In this document: positions 8,561 through 21,180 of the stretch, in pieces
Numbering within the stretch: the first letter of the stretch is position 1
Layout of the letters: the number at the start of each line of letters is the position of its first letter
Origin: Schistocephalus solidus
Taxonomy: Eukaryota; Platyhelminthes; Cestoda; Diphyllobothriidea; Diphyllobothriidae
Direction of reading: 5' to 3'
Length of the DNA stretch: 64,000 bases
Assembly (NCBI GenBank): GCA_017591395.1
Contig: WEDG01004886.1
Span: 1-64,000, forward strand
Made by a program: the position numbers and the translations under genes
Notes under the pieces: generated by a model
Database searches by the model: none
Seen by the model: the letters and a program-made list of their open reading frames with translations, nothing else
What the model was told of the DNA's origin: nothing

Positions 8561-11500
8561 TTGGCATTCGTTCTAATGCAAATGGCTATCTGGGTTATAT
8601 TTGTAGACTTACACAAACATGAAATCTCGCTGCTAAGAAAAATGAACGTCCACAATAGAAGCTGGTAAAATATATGCCTTTAATTTGTAAAATATCTTTC
8701 TACAATAAGTTAACTTTTAAAAAAGTGCACTAATTAGCTGTTTCTTTGTCAAATACCTGCGTAATTAACGTTTTTCCAAATAGAAGTCTTGTTCTAAACA
8801 TTCAAACACACAAAAGAGTGGCCGAATATATACTAGAATTTTGCGATAAAATGTGAATATTCTTCCCCTTCCGTTTCAAGTTTCCTTATTCATTTATAGT
8901 CAACTGCAGACCGCAATTGTCTTTGCAGGCTTCGCGTACGCCACGACAGCGAAAAGTCGCGGTGTATCATCGCGTCTCGTATATATGCGCATTTAACGTC
9001 CTAACTATCAGTGTGGTAAAACAAAGTACATTCACAAAATTACAGCGTCTTTTGGTACAAAACGTAAAACTTTGCGAAACTTGATTTTTAAACTAAATAT
9101 GTCATCATTTTCTGAAAACAATGCAAGATTTCAAACTAAAAAACACATGATTTTCGTGAAAACAAAACAGAATTTTCCGTTCTCCAAAAAGATATATTCC
9201 TAGTTTTCCGGCTTATATAAATGTTCATTCTTAGTACTGCGCACAGAAGCAAAGTTTTTTAACCTATATCTTGTAACAGCGTAGGAAAATGCCTGAATAG
9301 CAAGAAACGTCAGATTTTGTCGCATTTAGCCTCTTTTTCTCATGAATAAACTGATCTGAAGTGATCTCTTTATTATTAAACAGCTTTTTGTGAATCAATT
9401 AAATACAAAAATCAGAACTAACACCTTAAAATGCCTGCCCTCCTACTAGCTCAAATTTCGCTTTAGACATTTCATGAGATAGGCAACCAACAGCTATATA
9501 CCGCTGCACACTGATTTTGTTTTCAACTACATCCTATTGTGTGCCATTTATTTTTTATCTATGATATGCAGCGTGTTGATGCACTTTAATAAGAAGTCAC
9601 CGCATTTGTTGGGATCAGTAACTTCAGCCGTTAACACACCATTTAATTTGCTCCATTTGCAATCTGCGAACAAACTCAGCGAACAAAGGATTCATCAGCG
9701 AGTTATACGGGACATGGGGTTTAAGGGATTTGGTGGATAGAGCTACATGAAGAACAGAAGAGTGCAACAAAGGTGTTTCACAGTGGTTTATTGTACCTAA
9801 ACTTGCAGCTTCATGATCCTAGCTGGCCTAATCTAATTTTATACTGCCCCTCAATGGGAGCAAGATCAAGGCCGGCTCTGCGCGATGGTGCATTACCGCA
9901 GTCAAACTGATGCGTATTGAAACGAATAATGCGTCCTAACAGTCGGCGCCTGGAAAGTAGTCACTTTACCCGATAATTTGTTCCGCCTACGGTTGGAAAG
10001 GAATTTATCTTGTGCCAAACACTACAATAAATGCCGGAATTGAACCTTAGAAATAAAACATATAAATGTACATTGACTATAAAAATATGCATGATTCATT
10101 TCCTTCAGCTGCCAGGAGTGCAAAATAACGGCTTAATGCACTCATTATTCCAGAACTCAACACAGATTCTCGTTTTCTGTTCGGATACCCCCGTCTTGTG
10201 CATTTTATACACCTCGGAGAAGGAGAGTTCACTAAAAGCTCCCCAATTTCTTAATGATGAAATAGTTTTGAATATTTCCATCGTTTAGTGGTTTACCCAT
10301 TTCGTGTCTGTTACTTGCTAAATGCATAAAAAAGACAACAGCGGAAAGCAAAACGTACTTGGTGACATAAATTATACTGCTAAGAGCTACTTTGTTTTGC
10401 GGATTTCTGTGTTACTAAGCAAAAACTGCACCCACGTGCATTATTAGAATGAAAAGATTAAGCATCAAATGAATTTTAAGTGCTTGAATAAGTTGTTATA
10501 TTCTTTAAAAAAATGCATACGCAAAAACCTGATACGCTGACGTCGTAGGTAAATGGAAAGAAACGACAGTTTCTTCTTCGCCTCACGTAGAAACTATGTT
10601 GCAATATACCATAGCATGCACATACATCTTATTTATCTAAAAAAGACAAACCTAGCAATAAAGAATCATTTCGAAAAAATAAGATGAATCCTTAACACTT
10701 GGCAAGTGAACATTATGCTAGGATAAAAAACAAGGATCTAAGGACAGGTTACTACCTGTTAGAAGTGCAAGAAATCACTTACAATTTTTAAGCATACGTT
10801 TTAATTTAGTACCTATTGAAGATAGATTAATTATCATGTATCATTACTTCTGCCCTATTTAAAATCTTTTTTTTGTTTTGTGGAATTAGTAAGTTCAGAT
10901 GGAGAGTAATATTTACTTGAGCAATGTCCATTGGTAGTAAAATTAACCGCCCAAATACTAGTGCTTCATGTGATTATAATACATTTAATAGCGGGTGGTT
11001 TTGGAATTAACTGATTGCTCTAGACGCAAGTACAGCAATTTGAGCCTCGAACTTTTATTTTTGCAAGGAAATTTAATATAAACTCCAGCAGCAGAGTAAA
11101 AACCACCCTTCAGATTCCTGGGCAGTTAAGTCAATCTGCGTAATTTTTAACGCACCTATTTTTCTTGTCCTCACTTGTTTACCCAGACATCCGCAGTGGC
11201 GATTCTGAGCGGCCTCTCATTTTACCACCCAGGCAGACCTCTTGGCTAGTAACAGGGGAGATTTACCAAGCAGGTCATGTTTAATGTTAATCATAACTAG
11301 GTCACTGTTGGAAAACCTTTTTAATCGACTACCGTTGAAAAAGAAAGTTCTGCCATTCAACTTGATAAAATATTCTAACATTTTGAGAGAACATCCGATA
11401 TGCTTGCCAAACGAAGGTTGAGAGTTTGGTTACATTTTGCGTTTTCACTTTAGGTTATGCAATTATGAGGAGAGTACCTTTCACCCAATTATCCTTTTGC

Positions 11501-14500
11501 CGGTTTCTATTGTTTTTTAATGCAGCCTTTTGTGCTGAGGATAAAATAGATGCAGTCGCTAAGTCAGTTTTCTTGATTTTGCGTTTTCATAGGCAAAATA
11601 GGAAAGCTCGAAGTTTGGCAGATTCTATTCTGTCGATCGATGATCTGGTCAGGCGCTGACAGTTACAGAGCATCGAGCAGTCCTCTTCAGACTTGCAGCA
11701 AATTTGCACTTGTAATGTTACTGCTGTCAACTTCAAAAATTGACTCCTATACGGGTTCAAAAATGGTCTACATATCGCCTTATTCTCCGGTTTACTTATT
11801 GAGGAATAAGGTGTCGTTCACTTGTAGAGCAAATACTTTTTATAGCCAACTTATGCATGAAACTGAACACAATAGTCCAGGATAGCAAAAAGAACCGGTG
11901 TTTTACCGTGTCACTCATTACATAGCCTTGCACTCACCCAGTGGCGCTTAAACGTCCTACATTTGAATTATGTTCGACTTTTAAAGGAAGATGATTGGTT
12001 AGGAGGAAGCGTTCGTACACAAGGATATACGTGCAGTAGAATGCAATTAACTTATACCTTGATAGGCTAAATATGCTATTTACTTACACAGTTTTTATTA
12101 AAACCCAATTAAGCTATTTAGAATAAATTTCTGTCGAATGACGTAAAATATATCGCCTAGCCAGCCAAAATTACTCTTATTATCAAATTGGTTTAACATG
12201 AAGTTCCTAAAAATTATCTTTGATCGTTTGTGAATATGTTTACCATGGAAAATGTTTCTGGTTCGGTGTCATTCCCCTTCCAGAGGAATCAGTCTGGTTT
12301 CCTTTGCTGAGCACAATTAATGCGTTCTCTCCGTTACGTGTGGTAAAATGTTTGTGGGTTTTCCAGTATAAAAAAATATAGACTATGAGACATTTTGACG
12401 GAACGTAAGACGTCAAATTATGTTGCATTCGTTTATTAATGCAGACCGATCGCTACTAGATCAATTTTCAACATCCAAAAAGGCCACAACTGCTATGTAT
12501 TCTCGTGCATACTCCAGCAAATTTCGGCATTACATGCAGAATATGTTGATAAGTAATCGAATTCGTCAAACGTTTTTCTAATATGAGCGTGAATCTCAGT
12601 AGTTTGCTTTTTGAATTGCTATATTAGATTAATTTTGCTCATAAATGGAGAACAATTAATTTGCGAGTTTTACCGAAATGTAATTGCCACACCATAAATA
12701 TTAGTTGTTTTGCCACACACCTAGCCATTTTAGAAACCCAGGTTTGCAAAATCCCGTTTTTATATGTAAAAAAGCAGAACTTATGTATGTATTTAATTAA
12801 ATTTAACTTAATTTATCTAAATAACCCCATATATTTCAGATTTTCGGATTTAAATCTCATATGATAATGCGGATGAGCCCCAATAAAAATCGATGTCCAG
12901 TTTAAAGCATGTGGTATGACAACCTTTGCATGCTTGGTTTATTATCTGAATGGGCAGTAGATTAGCTGTTTTCGCAGTATCTTAGTATTGATAAGGCCAT
13001 TATGAAGTGCTTGTGGAATTCGAGAAACGACCATTTCAGTTCACAGTAGATAAAAGTATTACTTACTTTTAGAAAGACAAACATGTTAAAACTTTAAATG
13101 TTTACATTGCTTTAGTCTTGCTAAAATGTACTGAACACAGACATCTGTCAGGCAAATATTTAATTAAATTAATTTTAAAAGAGGAAATTAATTATAAACA
13201 ATGTCTTGTGCGTCAAAAAATTAATGACGAGTTTTGTGGATGTTTATTTTTATCAGCAATGCATTTTCAAGTTTGTTTGAGTCTAAAAATAGGACCCAAA
13301 TGGTCATTTGCATTAGGAAGAATGTTCAATAAATCATTGGGTAGGTTAGTGCCTTTAATAAATATAGAATTTTAAAGGTTTAGATAAAAACATAGAAATG
13401 ATTTTAATATATGAATAATCGCTAAAAATCGTAAAACATTTAGTACTATATCAAGGAAATGCTTAAACTCATGGGAATCAAATACCAGAAATACCGATAC
13501 AAAAGGTAAAGAAAGGAAATTTCTTTTAATATACATCAAATGGTAAATAATTAATTGCACCAGCTTATATTTTTTAAATGGTTTACTCGTTGACCAGCCT
13601 GTCCATATGTGACCTTAGGAAGAGGCTTATCATTTTATATCTTTATCCACAAAATCAAGCATACCCTATCCTCTCCCTTAAATTAATCTTAAAATATCGG
13701 CATACAGAAGCAAAACCAGTAATTTTTCTGAGCTGCTGCCCAGATCCTTGCTTTTTTTCAACCGGCAACACTCGCTGGGCTCCTCTTCTATGTGGCTCCC
13801 CTGCTGTATGATCCGAGTCCAAGATTATCACAGTGCGCTAAGCACCGTGGTGTGTGTGGTTTCCAACTGACAATTAAACTCAGGCCTCTCGGTCACTGAA
13901 AGTTGTTTTTATGAGGAGTGACTGACTGGTGGTCTGACAGTCAGACTGTAATAACTCGTTCATAACGTGATCTCTGGCTCTCTCCTGGTGCACGTATTTT
14001 CGGGGTCAATTAGTGCTGTTGCACGTTGCTATAGATCATGTACAGTTTATTCTTGCGGTTGATTGCAAACTGGTGTTAATACAGTCATGTTCCAAGGCGT
14101 TTATCTGTTTCCTCAGGATACCACTTATCATATATTTGGTATGGTGTGCTCAAGACTACTGCTGATTTTTCTATCAATGGTAAGGAATCCTGGGAAATCG
14201 CGACTTGCTGTCTGATCGTCGGCTCCTGCGTACAAAACATGAAAGCATAGGAAAGAGTTATGCTTGTAGTATGACGAACGATTTGAATTTTTCATTTTCA
14301 ATTTTTTAAATTGATCTGAGGCGAAGAAAGCTGGGTACGTCTCGGCCTAATGAGAGGAAACTAAAAAGGAATTGGTGAAATCGGACGTTTCTAATTATCC
14401 AAATCATTTTCTTTACTATAGCCAAATCTTTAAGTTATGCACTGCACACCAAAAGAGTGCATTACTGTACGCTGGAAATGTTATAAGCAAATTGCATTCT

Positions 14501-15894
14501 AGAAACGCGAAAAGTTGTTTTTGAAGCCATGAAGTTCATTTGGAGGTAGGCATAAGAAATCGCATTGTTTGCCAATTCAGTTCCAAAATTTAATTTTTTA
14601 AATTGGTGGCCTTTGGTACCAAAAACATCGATAGAAAAATGGTTTGATTGAATGTTTTGTCCGTAAAAAAATATATTAAAAAACAAAAGCACGTTGTAAC
14701 CTTTCTCTGTCACGACGTATGATAGAGATGTCGAGAGGATATCTGCCCATAGTATACTACGAATGAATACGGAAATTAGCAACAGAGGCATTGCCGTATG
14801 AGTCATTTGCAAGTATTTTAATTATTAATAACGTCTTTCTGTGGCGCATTATTAATGATAGAACCGTGCCCAGAAATAAGCCGGGCGGACAAATACTGTC
14901 TACGAGTAACTAAGACAAAGATATTTTTCGTGGTCATATATGTGAAACCAGTCACCGGGAATACCTACGGAGTTTTATATAGAGGTAATAAGGCAACTGA
15001 TGCAGGCATTTAAAAGCCTTCAGACAAATAAGACAATGAAACAGTTTATAGCAATAAAATTAAAAATGACCGTCTTTCATTTACTAAGAACTACTTTCAT
15101 TCTGAAAAAGCACACTGTGCCGACGGTTACCTTCAAGAAGTTTCCAAGGTTGATATTTTGAATGGTTATTATATTTGAAAAATGGCTAGTCTATTGGTGA
15201 TTTTTAAGACCGCCCTCATCAACAATTAGGTGTTTATGAATATTGTCTAGGCTGTCATCGGCGCAGTTGTATTTATAGGCATTTATTGAATACCGTAATA
15301 TTACAAGACAATGCACATGCTCACCACCATAAATAGGCATGGATACGCCAGCATATGCAAATATACCATTTTATAAAATCACCAGCCTGTTCTCATGCAA
15401 CCTTCAATTAATTTTTATTTCAGAGCATCACCATATCAAAAATAGTTTTGTTATTATACAACGCCTCCAAACACATAGAATAGCCTCTGTACACAAAAAG
15501 TGACAATACTTAAAAATTATATTCAGCAATCTTCTATTGTTAACCCGGCCATTTCTTTGTCTGAGAAGGTTTACGCTGTTTTGAGTGCAATTTGTAATCG
15601 CTTACTGTTTTCAGTAGTATTTCCTTTGATAAGCCCATTTGAGTAAAGTTATATTGTAGCCATAATCTTTAATTTAAATTTCTTCAAAAAATTAATAAAA
15701 TTGATATGAAAAAAAACTGATTTTTAGCCAAAATAGTCTTTCTTTTTTAAAAATGTTGTTTCACCTTTGCTGTAATACCTTTTGTGGAGTAGAGTGAACA
15801 AAGTTTGGGGAAACATACATTTTCGTTCGGCTTTTATGAGATTCCGCTATTTGGTAAAAACACTTGATGTAAATATATGTATAATTTAAAAGAA
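8561..15894. other. Long AT-rich stretch, no recognisable gene
   Basis: No known protein domain, RNA gene or tandem array is visible in 7.3 kb. Open frames reach 116 codons (14462-14812, minus) but are rich in Ile, Phe, Asn and Lys, as expected from base composition. The area 8800-8880 has loose similarity to 36150-36220 (both contain an actag-attttgcga segment with shared flanks), possibly an old dispersed repeat. The part around 13730-14050 is less AT-rich and also unassigned. Confidence 0.5.
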
Positions 15895-16300
15895 ATAAAG
15901 TTTTTTACAAACTATGTAAATTTTGTTGATGGTTCCCCAGGTTGTCTTCAAAGGTATAGTAAGTGCACAAAATCTGTAAAAAATTGACAAAGACCCAAAA
16001 AATCGATATAGCTGAATCAGTTCTGTCTGTGGGCATCTCATCCGGCTTGGCTTCCGTCTTTAAAAAGTTTTCGTTGAGATTGTTGTTAACAGCATCAAAT
16101 TCGATGTTCTAATTAATGAGTTAGTCAGCAGACTGAATAACCTCCAAGCATTCCTGGTTTTTTTAGTAGGCAAAAACAAACAATGCAAGCCATGTACGAT
16201 ACGAATTTGTGCCAATTTTGTAGCGTATGCATGGCAACTTGGCACATGTTTTCTCGCCTTGTTAAACAATGTATTCTGCATTGCATCTGCCACTAGAAAT
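15895..16300 (-). pseudogene. PLE P4 eroded endonuclease 3' end (family A)
   Basis: The minus-strand frame 16293-16060 contains HVPSCHAYATKLAQIRI and further downstream matches the tail seen in P3, P6 and P9 (the aatcgatatagctgaatcag segment and a gggcatctcatccggcttgg segment, read here on the plus strand). It ends in an aataaagtttt segment at 15894-15905. It is more degraded than P3; the GIY and YIG strands are not visible. Assignment rests on the shared order of segments with the other copies. Confidence 0.6.
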
Positions 16301-16891
16301 CTTGTAAACTACATTTTTATTCAAGAAGAAAATCCTTTCGTTAAAGTATTTCAGCTGGCTTCACAGTGTAATTGACAGTTTGTTCACCTCAGGTGCCTTC
16401 CAGCGAGTTCAGACACGCTCTTAATACACATTGTGGTTGGTCAGTGTTTTTATGTTGGCCTGTTGATAGGAAAAATCTAGGTTTTTTTTCCTTTTCTTTA
16501 ACTACTATCACCTCATGGATCGAGGCACTTAATCTGTAGGATAACAACGACTAGAAAACCGTTTGCAGAGAGAACTACTTTCGATTTGGTAAAGGCCGTT
16601 TTAAAAACAGTGCGTGTTTGCTCGATTGCGCTGGTGGTTGACAGCAATACGTTTATGAGCAGCAGGGTGGATACTCTTATAATGCAAGATAAATTCCGGA
16701 CAAAACATTTTTGCAGTCAAATTAAAAAGTAAAAGGTCCCGTCTCTATTTCGATTAAAGAGTACTCTAAAAAAAGGAGATAGTTCTCAACTTATTTTTCA
16801 AGCTAGAAGGTGATAACTGGTATCGTTGTGTTAGTGAATCCGTGCCAGGTTTTCCGTTGATTATTTTTAAAGAATTCAAATGTATCAACAA
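16301..16891. other. No recognisable feature
   Basis: AT-rich DNA between PLE remnant P4 and a long (TA)n tract. Nothing assignable is seen. Confidence 0.5.
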
Positions 16892-16967
<76 letters not shown>

Positions 16968-17031
16968 ATGGAGTAAAACTCCATTTCCTGAAGAGCATTT
17001 TTCTTTTCATATATATATATATATATATATA
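16892..17031. repeat. Two (TA)n tracts flanking a short hairpin
   Basis: The first run is the longest in the window (about 16895-16967) and the second spans about 17010-17031. Between them is a perfect hairpin, ATGGAGT (16968-16974), loop AAA, ACTCCAT (16978-16984). The second run abuts the truncated end of a tRNA-SINE. The IYIY-type frames here are not genes. Confidence 0.9.
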
Positions 17032-17035
17032 TGAT

Positions 17036-17292
17036 AGTGTGGGGCTCACCGATCTGCTTTAGGAACATGCATGTTACGTTGTGCCCTGGAGCTCAGACTA
17101 GAGCCCTCGCAGGCGGTCGCATAGCGACGTGTAGCATATGATGGAATGGAACCGACAAAGACAAGGGAGACTGAAATGGCCATTTCTGGCTTATTAGCCG
17201 TCATCAGCCAGTCATACCCAATCCCAAGTGTGGCACACCTGGGATTCGAAACCGCGACCTTTGGTATTTGTGTCGAACGCTCTACCATTTAG
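17036..17292 (-). mobile_element. tRNA-derived SINE (type 2), minus-strand copy
   Basis: Read on the minus strand, the element has a tRNA-like head with box A (gctctaccatt is its complement) and box B (gggattcgaaa is the complement of a diverged GGTTCGAATCC), then the ttgggattgggta linker, a 45-nt hammerhead motif and a tail ending in the gatcggtgagccccaca segment. It corresponds to one unit of the 37.7-39.4 kb array, truncated at the (TA)n side. No encoded protein: SINEs depend on partner reverse transcriptases. Confidence 0.88.
17169..17213 (-). ncRNA. Candidate hammerhead in SINE, minus copy
   Basis: On the minus strand: GACTGG (17213-17208), CTGATGA (17207-17201), stem II, GAAA (17186-17183), palindrome ATGGCCAT (17183-17176), cleavage residue T, then TCAGTC (17174-17169) closing stem I with G-U at its first pair. 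The core is intact. Confidence 0.6.
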
Positions 17293-20200
17293 GGTTAACT
17301 CATGGTAGGACGGTAGCCTTCAAATTGTGTCCCTTTCTTCAGCTAGAAAGCCAGAAATGGGTGACTCTATGAGAGTTAAGCTGTTGATAGTATTCCTTGA
17401 AGAATGAACAGTTTATTTCGAGAAATAGATCTAGAACTTCAAGCAGGCCAGATGCAAGAGCATACATGGCATATGACTGTAGTAGTTATTTTGTATATTG
17501 CCTTGCCAAATCCAATGAATGGATATACAGAAAGAGACAATATTGGAGGATATCATTATTTAATTTTATGAAATATTTAGTCTATGCATTTCGTTTAGAA
17601 TGTATGGATTGAGTTTGCAGAATAGCCACTGTTCAATCGAGTAATTGGATGCACCGCTTAGCATTATAAACATTCGCAGTGGTACTTTGAATTTTTAGAG
17701 CTTAGATTGTCCATAGGGCTTAGCTATGGTCAGTTTGATTTATTTCACGGTCTTGGCAATATCACCTGATATTTATTTCTTCCTTATGAGACCTTTTAGT
17801 ATCTTTTAAATCGCTTAATTCTGCATTTTGGGAGGATCTGCATTAAGCGGTTAATAGGTTAACGTACCTTGTAAAAATGACAGCCCCTTTTCCTCGTTAT
17901 TTTCTCTGTTTATAATGATAATTGAGCCGTCTTTTTCCGGAAGTAGGATGACGATAATTTTTTGGTTTTAACACATGCTATTGCTTTATTTTATTCGTGT
18001 AATAGTACTAAAATGGATTTCTGTAGTGTGAAGCATTTAATGAGCTACACCGTATTGTGAAACGTTCACCGTTGGTAATTTCTTTTGCTGATATACTGGT
18101 CTTCATGTTCGAAAGAAATCAAGGTATTTTGAATCGGAAATATTGCAGTTACCTCCCTTAGAAAACACAGGCTCTTTAATTATTGTGATGATCCTCGACG
18201 ACAGATTAACTACATTTTGTTAAATACTTTGGGCTTGCGTAAGATCATTGAGAAATGGTTTTGTATTTCTTATCTAAAATGTCTCTCATCCTCTGTCATT
18301 CGATATCAGAAAAGCTGGCACTCGTCCTATTTCAAGATCCAAATATCTGTGAAGGAAGATCTGCAAGAAGTGCTTCTAAAAAATTCAAATTTATGAAGTC
18401 TTTAATAAACATTGAAAGTGAATGGGCCAAGCATGCCTTGACCTTAACGAGATGCCATATAACTTCCTTCGGTAGGTCCTATGGCAGATGTTCAATGGAT
18501 AGAATTTTGCAAAATCTTTATTGCGTAAGATAATTGGCTAATCACGCCAACACCCAAGTCATGGTTCATTCGAAGAGACCCAGCTACACGTTAAAGTCCT
18601 CTGAGGTTGAATGTCCTGCCAGCAGGGACACTCACGTGAGACTCAAGTAGCTTTTATCATGGTTTACGGGTCCCCACTCTTGTATCAATTGCCATGACCT
18701 CTCAAACGCTTATTTTGTGCTGATAATTAGTTTTATCAAATCAAACAGCCGATCGAGAAGCACGGTGTGGAACCCATTTTTCGTCTTCAATGCAGTTAAG
18801 CCAGGTTTCTAGGCCATCAGCACGCAATTCTCCAACATGGATGATGGAATGTCAGCAGGTAACGACCGCATTCTGGCCATCAAGCAATTAACCCACCAGA
18901 AAGCAACAAGTTTCAATGAATGGGGAGCGGTTGATTGTCGTATACATGCAGAAACACAGCAACAACAACCTTTATATCCTGCTACTCTGTATGTATAAAT
19001 TACCCGTATCATCCGCTCTCGCTGATGAGCAATTATATAGTGGATTCGCAAAATTTGGCAAATAAAATAAGTAAATCAAAAGGCATAACCGTGTTACCGT
19101 TTACATGGTGAAAGCAAAATAGCCGGACCCATTGAGAACATTTAAAGCAAGGCCAATTGTATTACGCCAGAGGTTCTTATTGGTAGGACAGAAAGAAAAA
19201 GCAGAAAAAGCCTGAAAAGCAATCAGAGAAGGCAGAGGTTATTAGAACCGACTATAAATGAGTTAAGTGGAACCCGTGAGATTAAAAGGAAAGAAATAAA
19301 AAGTATGCTTTATGGGTGAAAGGCATGGAAATCGGTCTCCTGGATCGATGTAAAATAATGCTAACCTGAAACTGATGGCAAAGAGAGCCAATGGGATGCA
19401 GATTTCTTAAGAAGGAAAGTTAAAGGCGTGAAAATGAAATCAAGGGCAACTAATCCAGAGCCAGGTCTCCCAGTGGGTCTGGCTATTGTGCTTTCACCGT
19501 TTAACTTTCCTGAACTTCGATAAAAACTGTTGAATATAATATGAGCATTCACAAAATTAGGCTAAAATTATTCACTTAAAGAAATATCAATTCGTTTTGC
19601 TTGGATAAATCATTAATGACCTTTCAAAGTGCGCACTCTTGCGTATCGGATGATTGATATACAGAAACATTGGCTTGTTTCCACCTAGGTGAACAACAAT
19701 GCAAATAAGCGAAGTATAGCAACTAGTTTAAAAAATATTTCCGCCTCAATTCATTACTTAATTATAATACAAATGACATCAGCGCATCGCTGCAGCATAC
19801 ATTAAAGATGGGACCCACTTGACGCCTCCCGTTCAAAAATGATCCAACAGCTTAATTGAGAGAATCAATTTACAAATTTGTGGATTCAATCTGCAAACCC
19901 GACTCCGCGCACTATTGGGACGAATGATTTTGTACTAGTTGCCATAGCAGCTGCGTTAAAAAAAAGAACTTAGTAAACTGTATGCATTCAGCTTTAAACC
20001 ATAGAACGTTTTTCATTTTAATGCACCCTAATTGACCAGTTCTCGACGAAACCTTCATAAACGTCGTATCTCTTTAATTTAAAATCGAGCAGATGTTTAA
20101 ATGCTTTGTCAAATTAAGCTGCAAACGTAAAATACCATTTCTTTTTAAATTTCAGGAGCTCGTTCTTTTCTTGGTTAATTTTACCAAGCCTATATTTTTA

Positions 20201-20799
20201 AGGCTTCCTTCTACGATTAAGCGTACACAATAAGAACCCAGCGATTTGCTGCGAGGTTCCATAGATAGCTGTTAACTCACTATCTTAACACTTGCTAAAA
20301 AATGGAAGTATGGTGATAAGACATCTATCCATGGCCTATTAAATATTCGCAAAGGGCAGGTCAAATATGGTTAATCTTACATCAAGAATAACATCTGCTG
20401 GTTATTCTAAATTGTTGACAACGTCAAATTTACTACTTTCGTGACAAAGAATGCGTATCAACCTCTTGTTTTATCCGAGAAAACAGTTTCTAAGTAGATG
20501 ACATTGCTTTGACTAATATTTCCGTTTGAAGTAATTTCCTGTGGTTTACAAAACAAGCATTGGAAATAAAGGTTATCAAGCAGAGTAAGTAAAGCACGAA
20601 ATTTCGAAAGTATTCAGCTTAAGTTGGCTGGCTTCCGCGGAATCTTGTAAATGTTTCTCATACAATATTATTCAGAAAAATAAATTCACATGAAAAACCC
20701 CTAAATGATATAATTTAGTACCGTGTTTTAATGCTCCAAGTTGATCATTTTTATTTTCATCATGAAATCCAATGGTTTACTTCACCTAGTTTAATATAA
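17293..20799. other. No recognisable gene
   Basis: No domain, RNA gene or array is seen. The largest frames (for example 92 codons at 18255-18533 plus) do not match any family I know. 18590-18900 and 19300-19500 have a slightly higher GC content, but no supported feature. Confidence 0.5.
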
Positions 20800-21180
20800 A
20801 TTTAGTAGAGGTTTTGGCAGATTTGAATATTTCCTTTGGCCCACTTTTAAAAAACTCGGTGGCCTCAATGGAATTTGAAACCACACCAGCAAGGAAAAGG
20901 CTTTAAGTACAGCCAATGCTCAAGCCAGCTGAGCAACGAGGCCCCACCGGAAGCCTTGAGTTTAATCTTACTTGGGTCAATTTACCCGCCTAGCCTACTG
21001 CAACGTATGGAATCCACCAATTGTGATACAGTAAGATGACTGCCCAAACCATAGTTCCTAAGAAATCAATCTAGAATCCACCAGATGACTACCAGGCACA
21101 ATTAATTAGTAGAATTTGGCAGATTTGAGTAATTCCTTTGACCCACTTGTGAAAAACTTGGAGGCCACAAGGAAGTCATC
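20800..21180 (-). mobile_element. SINE family 2, tandem partial copies
   Basis: The minus-strand reading of about 20945-20860 is tRNA-like: a gttgctcagctggc D-arm segment, box-B-like GGTTTCAAATTCC, and GGCCTC/GAGGCC ends that could form an acceptor stem. A tail segment containing tttggcagatttga and cccact occurs at both 20813 and 21113, so the locus holds more than one unit. The middle (tacccgcc-agcc-actgcaac and aatccaccagatgactacca) is shared with 50.9-51.05 kb. It is unrelated to the HHR-bearing SINE and shows no hammerhead core. Confidence 0.7.

Noticed and set aside
16766..17068. Open frames with long IYIYIY runs on both strands
   Set aside because: They are translations of (TA)n microsatellite DNA and appear on both strands; the same applies at 960-1281, 39263-39508, 40756-40944 and 55842-56096.
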